Positions 35,001 through 44,055 of a DNA stretch of 64,000 nt are shown here, piece after piece. The stretch covers positions 1,127,559 to 1,191,558 of the forward strand of contig NOKP01000014.1 in assembly GCA_002682825.1 (NCBI GenBank). Reading direction: 5' to 3'. Below the pieces are notes generated by a model. It ran no database searches. It saw only the letters and a list, made by a program, of their open reading frames with translations, and was not told the origin of the DNA. The first letter of the stretch is position 1. The number at the start of each line of letters is the position of its first letter. The DNA is from Neonectria sp. B-13 (lineage: Eukaryota; Ascomycota; Sordariomycetes; Hypocreales; Nectriaceae). A program made the position numbers and the translations under genes.

Positions 35001-35617
35001 GGAGGAGCAATAGACGGAGATGGGGAGGCCTCACGGTATAGTAAAGGATAGCCTGGTGTCTTTCTTAGATGTTTGGATAGAACGTAGCTGGGGTTGCTTG
35101 ATTTGTGTGGGTAGATAGACCAGCCATAGACGCATTGGGCTTCTTTAGAAATGCATGTTCCTGTTTCGCTTCTATTACCACTTCATCATGCCAAAACAGC
35201 TTTCAGATGGGAAATCACTTACACGAGTACAACATCCCACAAACAAAACCACTCCTGGAGTCATCCCAGCAGAATCTGCACCCCTGCCTCTCCAGTCAAC
35301 CCAAACTATCGGGATGCCCGATTTGCCTACCTGTTTGCATCTGCTCTGGCCTAGCAAGCAATCTTTTTATACCGAAACTCCCCAAACGCTAGGGAGGAAA
35401 CAAGACTGTTTCCTCCCTTTCATCAATGGACGCCGACGAGTCAATCATGCGTGTAAAACTGGAGAGACAAAGAAGAGTCCTAGCGAGGGAGGCGATGCTG
35501 CAGAAGCTTGTGAGGTTCGGAGTATATAGAGATCGTGTGTTTCTGCCGTACAGGCCTTTGTGTCGAAACCAATGCTCTTTGACTGAACTCAACTGCTAGA
35601 AAAGTCGACAAGTAAAG
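35001..35617. other. Spacer
   Basis: Between two unrelated plus-strand genes. I see no gene or strong motif in it. Confidence 0.55.
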
Positions 35618-36340
35618 ATGCCGCCTATTCACTTTTCGGGAAACGATGCCCTTGTTACCCCTGATGGAGTTCGAACTGGGTCTCGGGATTCTGATCGTGT
35701 CCCATCGTCACGCAGCGGGTATCCTTACAGTCCGACAACCGTCCATAGACTATCCCAGCCATCCCGGGCCACCTCTGTACGAAACACTCCAAACATTTTC
35801 AACCCAAGATCTTCCTCCCAGCTACACCGACGGTCATCGGGCTCTGGGACGGTGGGACTGGCGGTTGGCCTGACTTTCCTATTCGCAATCCTGGGAATAC
35901 TAGCTTGGATATTGCTGAGGAGGAAAAAGTACAAGACTAGGCGAAAGGGCTCAAAGAAGCGAAGGAAAAGGAACCGTGTTCGTCACCAATGTCGTCGCCA
36001 CCCCCACGAGCATGCACATTCCCAACAGCATTCTCAAAGGAGTACTCGGGAGCATCGGCATGACCACAAAGCTCACGTCCACCGGCATTGCCACCACCGT
36101 CATCATCACTCCCATTATCAACCGAACGAAGCTATGATGGCGGAGGACTGGGTTGCCCAACAGCCCGATATCATCCTAGAGACTCCCGAATATTGGACTT
36201 CTCGCCCAGAGCCCACCCACGCAGTTAACAGACAGTCTGCCAACGACATGGACGCACCGCAGGATAACCTAGGGGTAAGAAACGGGAGCAATGGTTGGGA
36301 CTGGACGAAGTGGAAGATGGGTGGTACTCTTAGAAGCTAG
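35618..36340 (+). CDS. Single-pass membrane protein with a histidine-rich cytosolic tail
   Basis: Single-exon 240-aa protein, not recognised. Residues 1-77 are Ser/Pro-rich without a signal peptide. Residues 78-100 are one strong transmembrane helix (GTVGLAVGLTFLFAILGILA), followed directly by RRKKYKTRRK and a long Arg/Lys block, which predicts a cytosolic C-terminus. Residues 128-166 carry about 18 histidines interspersed with Arg and acids, a pattern able to bind metal ions. The last ~70 residues are more ordinary and contain several Trp. Its convergent neighbour on the minus strand has the same plan of one helix then a basic His/Arg stretch. The function is unknown; metal sensing or transport regulation is only a guess from composition. 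Confidence 0.6.
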   Translation: MPPIHFSGNDALVTPDGVRTGSRDSDRVPSSRSGYPYSPTTVHRLSQPSRATSVRNTPNIFNPRSSSQLHRRSSGSGTVGLAVGLTFLFAILGILAWILLRRKKYKTRRKGSKKRRKRNRVRHQCRRHPHEHAHSQQHSQRSTREHRHDHKAHVHRHCHHRHHHSHYQPNEAMMAEDWVAQQPDIILETPEYWTSRPEPTHAVNRQSANDMDAPQDNLGVRNGSNGWDWTKWKMGGTLRS

Positions 36341-36851
36341 ATGCCTTCGAACCGCACAGGATCAATGCGACCAGGGTGGCGTTATCATACTCACCATGGC
36401 CGTCACATTGAAGGGTGACGAGAGACGGCTTAAGAGACTGAAGAGTTTCAAAGACAGCTGAAGGAAGGCGAACTAGTGAAATAGAGTGCTGGAAACTTGG
36501 TACTTGGATGGTGCCGTTGAGCTACACAACAAGCTGCGTGGAGGAAACGTGATAGATAACTGTAGAAAGCAGTTGACTCAAGCCTACAAAATGTCTTTCC
36601 AGAGACCACACCGGCCTCTACCCATGAAATCAAACAACAGCCCCGCGAACTTACTCAATATCGTATCTTAAAACAACTTGTTGGTAATACATGACCAAGG
36701 ATGTACAAGAAAGAAAAAGAAAAGGAAGAAGAAGAAGAAGCCCACTGAGGGGTCAGCTACGTACAGCAATGAGGCATACTATGGGGGGATGGAGGTACCT
36801 ATCGTAACATTTCAAGCCCCCGGATGGAACATGGAGACTGGCACAACTGCC
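36341..36851. other. Convergent spacer with purine tract
   Basis: 3' flanks of the two convergent membrane-protein genes. It contains an AG-only tract at 36707-36740 and nothing else I can name. Confidence 0.55.
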
Positions 36852-37661
36852 CTATCCGTCTGCGGGTTGCTCTTTTGCCGGGGGAGCTGGAGATGAAGAG
36901 CGAGGGGGAGGAGGAGAAGGAGGTGGTGCTGATCGTGGAGGCGGAGGTCGTGGCGGCGGTGGGCCACCGTCAGAGCTTCTGGAGCTCTTGCTGCCGGATG
37001 ACTTGTGTCTTCGATGATGGCGTCTCCTCTTGTTGGTAAATCTTATGGAGCGGCCGTAGAAGTAAAAGAAAGCAACGACAACGGCGAGGAAGGCAGCGAG
37101 AAGGATGCCGACGATGAGGCCGATCTTGATGTTGTTGTTTTCAGCTGGGTTGTTAGAGAATTGCCTCCTCTGAACAGTTCTGTCCTCTCCGCTGCTGGTT
37201 TCAGTACAGAAACGGAACGGGCTCAATCCCAGACGACAGAGCACGGAAACAAAATCAGAGTGAGCCGGGAGGCTGTCGGCGTAGGTCCCCGTGCTAAGAC
37301 GGCCCTGCGTCGCGGAGACCCGAGGACGGTGGTTAAGAGACGGGATATACATCCACACTCCAGTCCGGGTTGAAGGGGGAGGTCAACAAAGGGCAGAGGA
37401 GATGGACTCAATCACATGGGGAAAACGTGGAATGGAGAGCATGACAGGTAGGAGAGGGCATGGGAAGGCAAGGACAGGACGCATGGAGAACCCTGGACGC
37501 ATCTGCAAAGAACGGGCTTCCGGTCCACTTGGAGAGTCCCAGGAGAGGGGATACCTATTTAACCACGCAAGGGCTGGGACAAAGGCTGTGAGGACAGCGG
37601 CGAGGACAGCGGCGAGGATGCATGGCGTGAGAGAATGCGAGGTTGAGCAACTATTGTGCAT
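36852..37661 (-). CDS. Single-pass membrane protein with basic, Ser- and Pro-rich tail (start uncertain)
   Basis: Not recognised. The secure part ends at 36852 and contains NNNIKIGLIVGILLAAF, a transmembrane helix, then KRRRHHRRHKSS, a Ser-rich stretch and a proline-rich tail. The best start model uses an ATG at 37661 that encodes a convincing signal peptide (LTPCILAAVLAAVLTAFVPA), exon 1 37661-37555, and an acceptor at 37195 joining in frame to exon 2 37194-36852, giving about 149 aa. Another phase-compatible acceptor lies upstream, near 37267. Without the intron, the open frame would start at ATG 37352 with no signal peptide. With the signal peptide this is a small type I membrane protein. 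It resembles its convergent neighbour in layout, not in obvious sequence. Confidence 0.5.
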
Positions 37662-38622
37662 CGATGGAGAGACAGGTGCATATGCAACCAGACGAGTGGA
37701 TTGCTGTATTGGCCGCGGACGTGAGGTGGTGCGTGTGGCCTCGGGCTAGCCGGCGTATCAGTACCTGGGAATGGACAGCATATCCAATGAACAACACGGG
37801 GAAGACGGAGTCCCGGTTCCAATCAACTTGGCCGAGGCGAGCAGTGACCGGATCGGGAGAGGTGGGGGAAGTTGATGAGTACTGGAGCCTGTCGCACGAG
37901 AGGAGGGACATAGGTAGAGAGAGCTATGATAGAGAGAGAGTGAGTGAGAGAAAGGCGACAACTTAATCATATTTTCCACGGAGAGACATTTGTTCTAGGC
38001 AAGTAACCGTCTCAGCGAGGACTTGAGTGTAGGTATAAGTTATCGGGTGGCACTGCGTCGCGCAAGCCAAGTGAACATGAGCGCCCCGAGTGGGACACCG
38101 GAGAAGCGGGGGACCGACAGTGGCTGCGCGACATGCCGCAGGAGACGAGACGAGACGAGATAGACGAGACGCGGCCTGACGGAGCAAGAGAAGGAGAAAG
38201 AGGCAAGCTGCAGGCTGACGAGCCTGACTGACGCCGGCATCGACCTTGATATCTGATGCCCGAGGGCAAAGGGGAAAGAGGAATTCGGTCGACGAGTCAA
38301 CGTCGGCGACGTCGCACCAGGGCTGGCGGACAACGCATCAAGCGACCATCGAGGCGACGCGGCGCCGACAACTCGTGGCCACTCGAGCGACACCATGATT
38401 CACGGAGTCCACCGAGTCCACCGAGTCCATCACACACTGGTCCACACGTGCATCGACCAGTTCGTCTCTCGGTGCGACGCCATAGCCAGGGTTCAGTTGT
38501 GGGGGGATGATGCCTTGTCAGGCCCTTCCAGCTCCTATCATGACACCCCAGAAGTCCAAATCCTCCAACACAAAAACAGCCACCAATAACCAATCAATTC
38601 CATCATCCAACCTTTCCAACGA
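37662..38622. other. Spacer with (ACGAG)n repeat
   Basis: Promoter side of the gene ending at 36852 and 3' side of the secreted-protein gene. It holds the (ACGAG)n repeat at 38142-38170 and a triple GAGTCCACC-type repeat near 38400-38430. No gene seen. Confidence 0.55.
38142..38170. repeat. (ACGAG)n microsatellite
   Basis: About five near-perfect copies of a GAGAC/ACGAG pentamer. The same unit recurs at 63126-63147. Confidence 0.85.
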
Positions 38623-39225
38623 CTAACAGTTCACCGAATCTATCGGGAATCTCTTCGGGTCGCCAGTAAGACGCACATGGCTAGTCCAAGTGCCACCATG
38701 AGAGGACTTACAGCAGCCACGAACAGCGCCGTTTGAGTCTAGGTAGTTGGCACATTTCTCTACAGCTGCACGGATAGTCTTCTCCTCAGTCGTGGTCTTG
38801 CAGTTGGAGCCGCTCATCGTGACTTCATAGGCGAAACCTTCAACAAGTTTGCCATCGGTCTCGGTACCGATAATCAAAGAGCAAGAGTTTATGTCCGATT
38901 TGCTCTTCATGGCGTCGGCGATGCTAATGTAGATTCTGGTGGCGGAAGCTGCTGCTACAATGGTGGTACCTGCAGCGGCAACGATGCTCGACCATGAATT
39001 CACCGAGATAGCTTTACGCTCGGTCAGAGTGCGAGTCTCATTGTGAAGCGACACGTAGTCGGCATGGATGAGGTCATAGGTACCGGTAAGGTTGGAGCCC
39101 TCGGCACCTTGGTCAACGATGGGAGTGTAGCTCACTGTCTGCGCTCCTCGCTCAGTGAGCGCGCAACTTCGCCCAATAAAGCAAAGTGCGAGGAGAGCAG
39201 ACCCAATATTGCCGTAGTTGACCAT
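38623..39225 (-). CDS. Small secreted six-cysteine protein
   Basis: Single-exon 200-aa protein; I do not recognise a named family. The start at 39225 gives a clear signal peptide (MVNYGNIGSALLALCFIGRS, cleavage likely after SCA). An in-frame upstream extension exists but would bury the signal peptide. The mature part has two N-glycosylation sequons (NLT, NET), an Ala-rich hydrophobic segment in the middle (SSIVAAAGTTIVAAASATR), and a C-terminal domain with six cysteines. That domain contains GFAYEV, the pair GCC followed by SSHGGTW, and a final Cys as the last residue. An even cysteine number and full-length frame suggest a folded extracellular protein. Candidate roles are effector, antimicrobial or wall-associated protein; none can be chosen from the sequence. 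Confidence 0.7.
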   Translation of the reverse strand: MVNYGNIGSALLALCFIGRSCALTERGAQTVSYTPIVDQGAEGSNLTGTYDLIHADYVSLHNETRTLTERKAISVNSWSSIVAAAGTTIVAAASATRIYISIADAMKSKSDINSCSLIIGTETDGKLVEGFAYEVTMSGSNCKTTTEEKTIRAAVEKCANYLDSNGAVRGCCKSSHGGTWTSHVRLTGDPKRFPIDSVNC

Positions 39226-39850
39226 CTTCCCGATGTAATTCGAATGATGACTGCACAGATGTCTATAAGTAGGACAAGAAGCAGCAGCGGCAATCTCCCC
39301 ATAGTATTTTGATGTCAGGGAACCAAGAAGGCAAAGTTTTGAACGATAGAGAGTGATGAGGGTATCCAATCCAAGTAGGGAGGCGACTGCCTTCCCTTTT
39401 GTACTTAGCATCTTCTATTGTTGAGACATTTCCCAATCCTTTACTTCGAGGCAATGACGGCTCGCTGCATAACCGTAAACATTATGGTACGATAGCTTGG
39501 ACCAAAAGGGTCGTTAAAGCCAGCTAGGATTGGGCATTTTCCGCTTTGTTACTGCGAAGCTAGTGTCCGTATCCGCCGCACCGGATGAAAGATGCCGAGC
39601 AGACATGTTCCAATCAGGCACGAAGTGTGTCACTTTCTTACAAGGACAATATCACGATGCCCTTTGCAGTCGATGATGGCTCCAAATATTGGAGATTTAG
39701 ATTGATTGAAGTTGATCCCACCCGCGAGGATATCTTTGCGCCATATGGCCAGCACGTCAAGCTATCGGTATTTCCAATATTGGTGCGCTCATACCTTTTC
39801 TGCCATCACACGTATTGGTCTAGCCACTTGCAGCACCGGTGTTGACCGAG

Positions 39851-39889
39851 GCTGTTGGTTGTTGGTTGTCGGTTGTTGGTTGTTGGTTC
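39851..39889. repeat. (GTTGGTT)n repeat
   Basis: Five to six copies of GTTGGTT with one C variant. It is not the fungal telomere unit TTAGGG. Confidence 0.85.
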
Positions 39890-42185
39890 CATCTAGGACG
39901 GCATGCATGTCTCGAAAAATGACCAGTCTGCACTGCCTGTCTGTGGGTCAAAAATAATAACTAAAAAAGTTGCAAATCGTCCTGCGGCTGGCGTGCCGAG
40001 TTCCGAGTTCAAGGCTCATCGGGGCAACAAGTCGCCTCCCTCCCTGTTGTCTCTTTTCAAATACTCGTGCACCTACCAGCCAGCAAACAGAATGAGTCGT
40101 GGCTCCAAAGTGGAAGTGCCTAGACGATGTCTCATCCCGCAAAGGGGCTGGGGTTCCCCTTGTTGAAGAGACTGTCAGTCCCGACATGTCGCTGAGCGTC
40201 GCTACAATTAACCGGTGAGAACATCCTGTAGGCTGTGCTTGATGTATACGAAGACGCAGCAGGTATGGATTTCCGGGGGCAAACTCAAAACACACCACGT
40301 CAATGGAGCATGCATGTATAAGCTGGGATGCATTTCCGCTGACCTTGGAGAGATAAAGAAGGCCATGTAAGTAGCTGGTTTTTTAGGCTCGCGACCTAAC
40401 AATGAAAGACTGGATACTTTGTAATCAATGAAACACGTGTTGCGAGATACTTACGGTACTTATCGTTCGCCCTCCGAGTCTGTGTTCTAAAAGACCAGCA
40501 ACTCGTCCGGCTTCATGCCGCTGTGGTAGGGCATCCGATGATAGTCGTGTAATTGTGGTGTAGAAGCTAGTTTACGCTTGTGCGCTGTGTGAATGACATC
40601 GTTGGTGGTTGTGTCCTTGTCCAAATCCACCGACAGATAATCACACATAGCAAGTCACCAGTCATCACGTAGGCCTTTCGGCACGTGCCAGATACTGCAA
40701 CAGTCACATTGATCGGTCGATCCCTGGCAACATCTCCAGCGGTTGGCTTGGCTTACTCCAGGCGGACAATACCTCTTTCGCACATACCTTCATCGCCGGC
40801 GTTGACGAGTTGGATGCCTCCTTGACTAGCAACGGAATTTTAGTTCTAACAAGGGCTGCCTCATTAACGTCTATTAAATAGTAATATTGGGTAACTACGC
40901 CTTCTTTCTCTCTCGCTGCTGGGTGTGTGTTGGGGTGGAAATGCCGGCGACCAATTTGGGGAGCTTGGGTGTGTTGGGCTGGCGGCTTATATATAACACG
41001 CTTGAGCTAAGGTGATTGCCAGATCACTACTCTTGTCGTCGACAAATGGACTCGGAACTTAGTCAGGATTGATTATCGAAAGTACCCGTAATAGCCTTGA
41101 AAGTTTAAGCGAGAAGAGTGAAGCAAATATTCCCCTTGTAACTCGATCTGACGAACTCCTGACGGTGTAGCCATGGGGGTTTAATAGCGCTCGTCGACGC
41201 CATCGGAAACTTGATCAAATTGCTTCATGGTGATTTTGCGCAGGATTGTGGTAATTACAGACAATTCCTATTTGGAAGTGGCGAGCGGTGCAATGAGTCG
41301 TGATTGGTGTAGCCAGCTGGGCACAGGACTACTCAGAATGGCATGGATGCGGAGACTTCGACGCTCCTCGTCCAACAGTTCTCCGCCTCATCGCGGGAGT
41401 CGAACTACTCGTTCTATAAATCTAGATTACATTAGTCGCAGGCAGTATTCTTGTTGTCGAATGCCGAGTGCGTCGTCGTTACCGAAAGCCGCTTTTGAAG
41501 GACCCCCCATGTTGAAGCAAGCAGCTATCGGTTTCGGCGATTTTTAAGTCAACTCATCAAAGGGTGTGTCGCTTGCTATCATCCATCTGTCTGTGCCGCT
41601 TCTCTTCGTATCGAAGGTACGAACTAGCTCTGGTGCTTAAGCATGTTGTGGCGACAGTTTTCTCATCAACCTTCTTTGTCCCTGATGTCGCTTAGAATTG
41701 ACTTGCGAATTACTGTCTCCACAGCCGAGTGCTATTGCAAGACCTTGCGACTTACGTCAAGGAGCAGGTCCTGCTCGAAAGGCTTCTGCTGCTAGGTTCG
41801 TTTACTTATAAAAAAAATTGGTAGTTTGTGTTTTATTACACCCAGTAATTAGGGCTGTAATTCGGTGACTATTGTAGTCGTTTTTTCACTTTCCCTTGTG
41901 TGAGAAACGCCATTGGCGCAATTCTCTCCTCTGAGCGTAACTGCAGAATATAACTGGAGGTCATTGGCATGCTAGCTCCCACTTATCGGCTGCTTGTCAC
42001 TGCTCTTGGGATGAACGTCGCGTGCATGGCTCCCACGTCATTCGGCACTGGCGCTGTTCCTATTCTAGCGATAGAAAGAATCGCGACTTACACGGGGGGT
42101 AAAACGAGCTCAACCTAAGAAAAAGCCACCCACCAAGCATAACACCATCGAAAAATGGCGACGCTGCAATGCTCCAGCTAAGCCA

Positions 42186-42713
42186 ATGTCGAAAGAGACC
42201 ACCTTGACATCCTCTTACGCGCCGACTCCAGCAAAGCGGACCAGAAGTCGTCAGACTGCAACTTCCCCACCTTTCGATAGGTTACATTCGGAGCACCAAC
42301 ATGCATCCGGGTGGGATGATGACAGGGCCCCTGAATCGCAAAAGAGATAGCCGAGAAACAGCTCTCGCACTCGCGCTCGCAGAACGCCCTTCAACAATGA
42401 ACTCGCATTCTTTCGCCCCGTCCATCGTATCATCAACGAGAGCTACTGTACGCTACACGTGGCTATCCCGGATGAACAGCCGCTAGCCAACCCCCACGTG
42501 GGCCGCCGCCTCAGACGATCTCACCAACAACGCCGCTATCAAGCTCTCCAGCGCGTGTTTTATTACTTTATCTGCTGCTCGGCTTTTCTCCTTTCAGAGC
42601 TCCGTTTTCCCTCTCTCCCTCTGGGCCTTCAAACGCGGACTGTTTGCAAAGAGCGGGCCTCATCTACACACGCGAGAGAGCAGCCAGAACCGTTCCCCAC
42701 GGATGTCAGAAAC
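42186..42713 (+). pseudogene. Gene-like reading frame interrupted by one TAG
   Basis: ATG at 42186 opens 54 codons (ending PESQKR) to a TAG at 42348-42350. The same frame then stays open without another stop through 42713 and into the kinase-like gene. The peptide after the stop includes RTPFNNELAFFRPVHRIINE and LHVAIPDEQPLANPHVG, which read like a real protein, not a shadow frame. A CAG-to-TAG change would explain the break, but this is inference. It could be a decayed neighbour gene, a long leader, or an alternative N-terminal exon of the kinase-like gene. Confidence 0.35.
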
Positions 42714-43529
42714 ATGGCGACGGCTAACAGCAACGTCGAGCTCCTCGCGGCGCTGGTGGACCCGGACGACGGCGACGACGGCGAGTACCGCTTCCTCGTC
42801 GACGGCAGGCACGTCAAGTACGTGAGCGTCTCGCCCGGCAGCGTGCAGCAGGACGACCGGGCATCCGGTCCCGTCCTCATCCCGCTGCTGCCGGCGTTCC
42901 CGGAGGGCGACTGGAACGAGGGCCGCGTGAGCAAGGATGCGCGCACGGGGAGCCTGGGCTTCGGCAGTCTCAGCAAGAGCGCGCTCCCGGGGATCGGGAA
43001 CGTGTGGCACGACACCATCGTCGACCACCTAGAGCTCGTCCAGGTCGAGCGCGTGCGGCAGACGCTGCACCGCGTGACGCACCCGCGCTTCGACCAGCCG
43101 GTGCTGGCCAAGTTCGCGCAGTTCCCGTGGGAGATCCCGTACTTCGCCGCCGAGACGACCTCGTACGAGTGGATCCACGGTCAGGGCGTCGGGCCTGAGT
43201 TCCTGGGGCACATCCACGAGGACGGGCGGGTCATCGGGTTCCTGCTCAAGGAGATTGCGGGCGTGCGGACGGCGGAGCCGGGGGACCTGGCAGCGTGTCA
43301 GCGCAGCCTGGAGCGGCTACACGCGCTGGGGATCAAGCACTGCGACATCAACAAGCACAATTTCCTGGTCCGGGAGGACAACGAGGCGGTGCTGATCGAC
43401 TTTGAGACGGCGCAGAAGTGTGCGGATCCCGAACAGCTGGACGCCGAGTATCAAGATTTGCAGACGTCGCTGGCGGACACGTCGGGGAAGGGAGGGGCCG
43501 GGTTGGCGAGTGATTCGAGTTCAGACTGA
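42714..43529 (+). CDS. Fungal protein-kinase-like protein
   Basis: Single-exon 271-aa protein starting at ATG 42714. The C-terminal half has the kinase-type catalytic loop HCDINKHN (H209, D211, N216) and DFE at 229-231 in place of DFG. A candidate ATP-binding lysine sits in LAKF (133), and WEIPYFAAETTSYEWI follows. This combination marks a large ascomycete family of small kinase-like proteins, often mislabelled 'alpha-galactosidase A' in databases; there is no glycosidase feature here. Substrate and function are unknown. The N-terminus (VELLAALVDPDDG..YRFLVDGRHVKYV) fits the family start, so 42714 is preferred over the open frame that extends upstream. Codon usage is very GC-rich in the body. 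Confidence 0.8.
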   Translation: MATANSNVELLAALVDPDDGDDGEYRFLVDGRHVKYVSVSPGSVQQDDRASGPVLIPLLPAFPEGDWNEGRVSKDARTGSLGFGSLSKSALPGIGNVWHDTIVDHLELVQVERVRQTLHRVTHPRFDQPVLAKFAQFPWEIPYFAAETTSYEWIHGQGVGPEFLGHIHEDGRVIGFLLKEIAGVRTAEPGDLAACQRSLERLHALGIKHCDINKHNFLVREDNEAVLIDFETAQKCADPEQLDAEYQDLQTSLADTSGKGGAGLASDSSSD

Positions 43530-44055
43530 CAAAACGGAAGAGTTTAGGTCAGCAGGAAAGAAGGAAAGAGAGACAAACATACCAGGGACCACGGCACTGT
43601 AGACCAACTGAGACGAGAAATCTCGGGATACTATATCACATAGCTAATATGTCACTTTAAAGTATCATCATTAAAGCATAGGGAGCGCTTGAACAAATTT
43701 AAGACGCAGGACTACATATGAGAGGGTAAGTGAGTGAGTGAGGTGTGGCTTGACTACTATCTAAGTGAGAGACCATTTCATGCACCACATCCCACACCAA
43801 CTCATGTCACAAAGATACATCACATCACATACAAGAGGCACATTGTTCTCGAGATATAGACAGGTTTTCTCTAATTCCTATGCACAAAAATGGTATTTCC
43901 CAATCTCGACTTTCTGATCCATTCCAACCCAAGATGAGGTGGCCTCAGAGTCTATGCAAAGTGTCCATGCCTGGAAAACGCCAAATGAAAACCAAGGGAA
44001 TAAGCTACACAAATACAAAGTACAAAAAAAGAGAAGGAAAAAAAGGATGCCTGAC
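43530..44055. other. Convergent 3' spacer
   Basis: Between the stops of the kinase-like gene (+) and the lactonase gene (-). I see nothing in it. Confidence 0.6.

Larger units (their letters stand above)
39226..42713. other. 3.5-kb region without a confident gene; contains a broken frame
   Basis: More AT-rich and less structured than its surroundings. It contains a heptamer repeat at 39851-39889, a strong TATATATAA at 40988 with no obvious gene downstream, and AT-rich pockets around 41800-41890. Its right end, 42186-42713, is open in one frame except for a single TAG. Confidence 0.55.

Noticed and set aside
39851..39889. Possible interstitial telomere repeat
   Set aside because: The unit is GTTGGTT, not TTAGGG or its complement.
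42714..43529. Alpha-galactosidase label for the kinase-like gene
   Set aside because: The sequence shows a kinase-type catalytic loop and no glycosidase motif.
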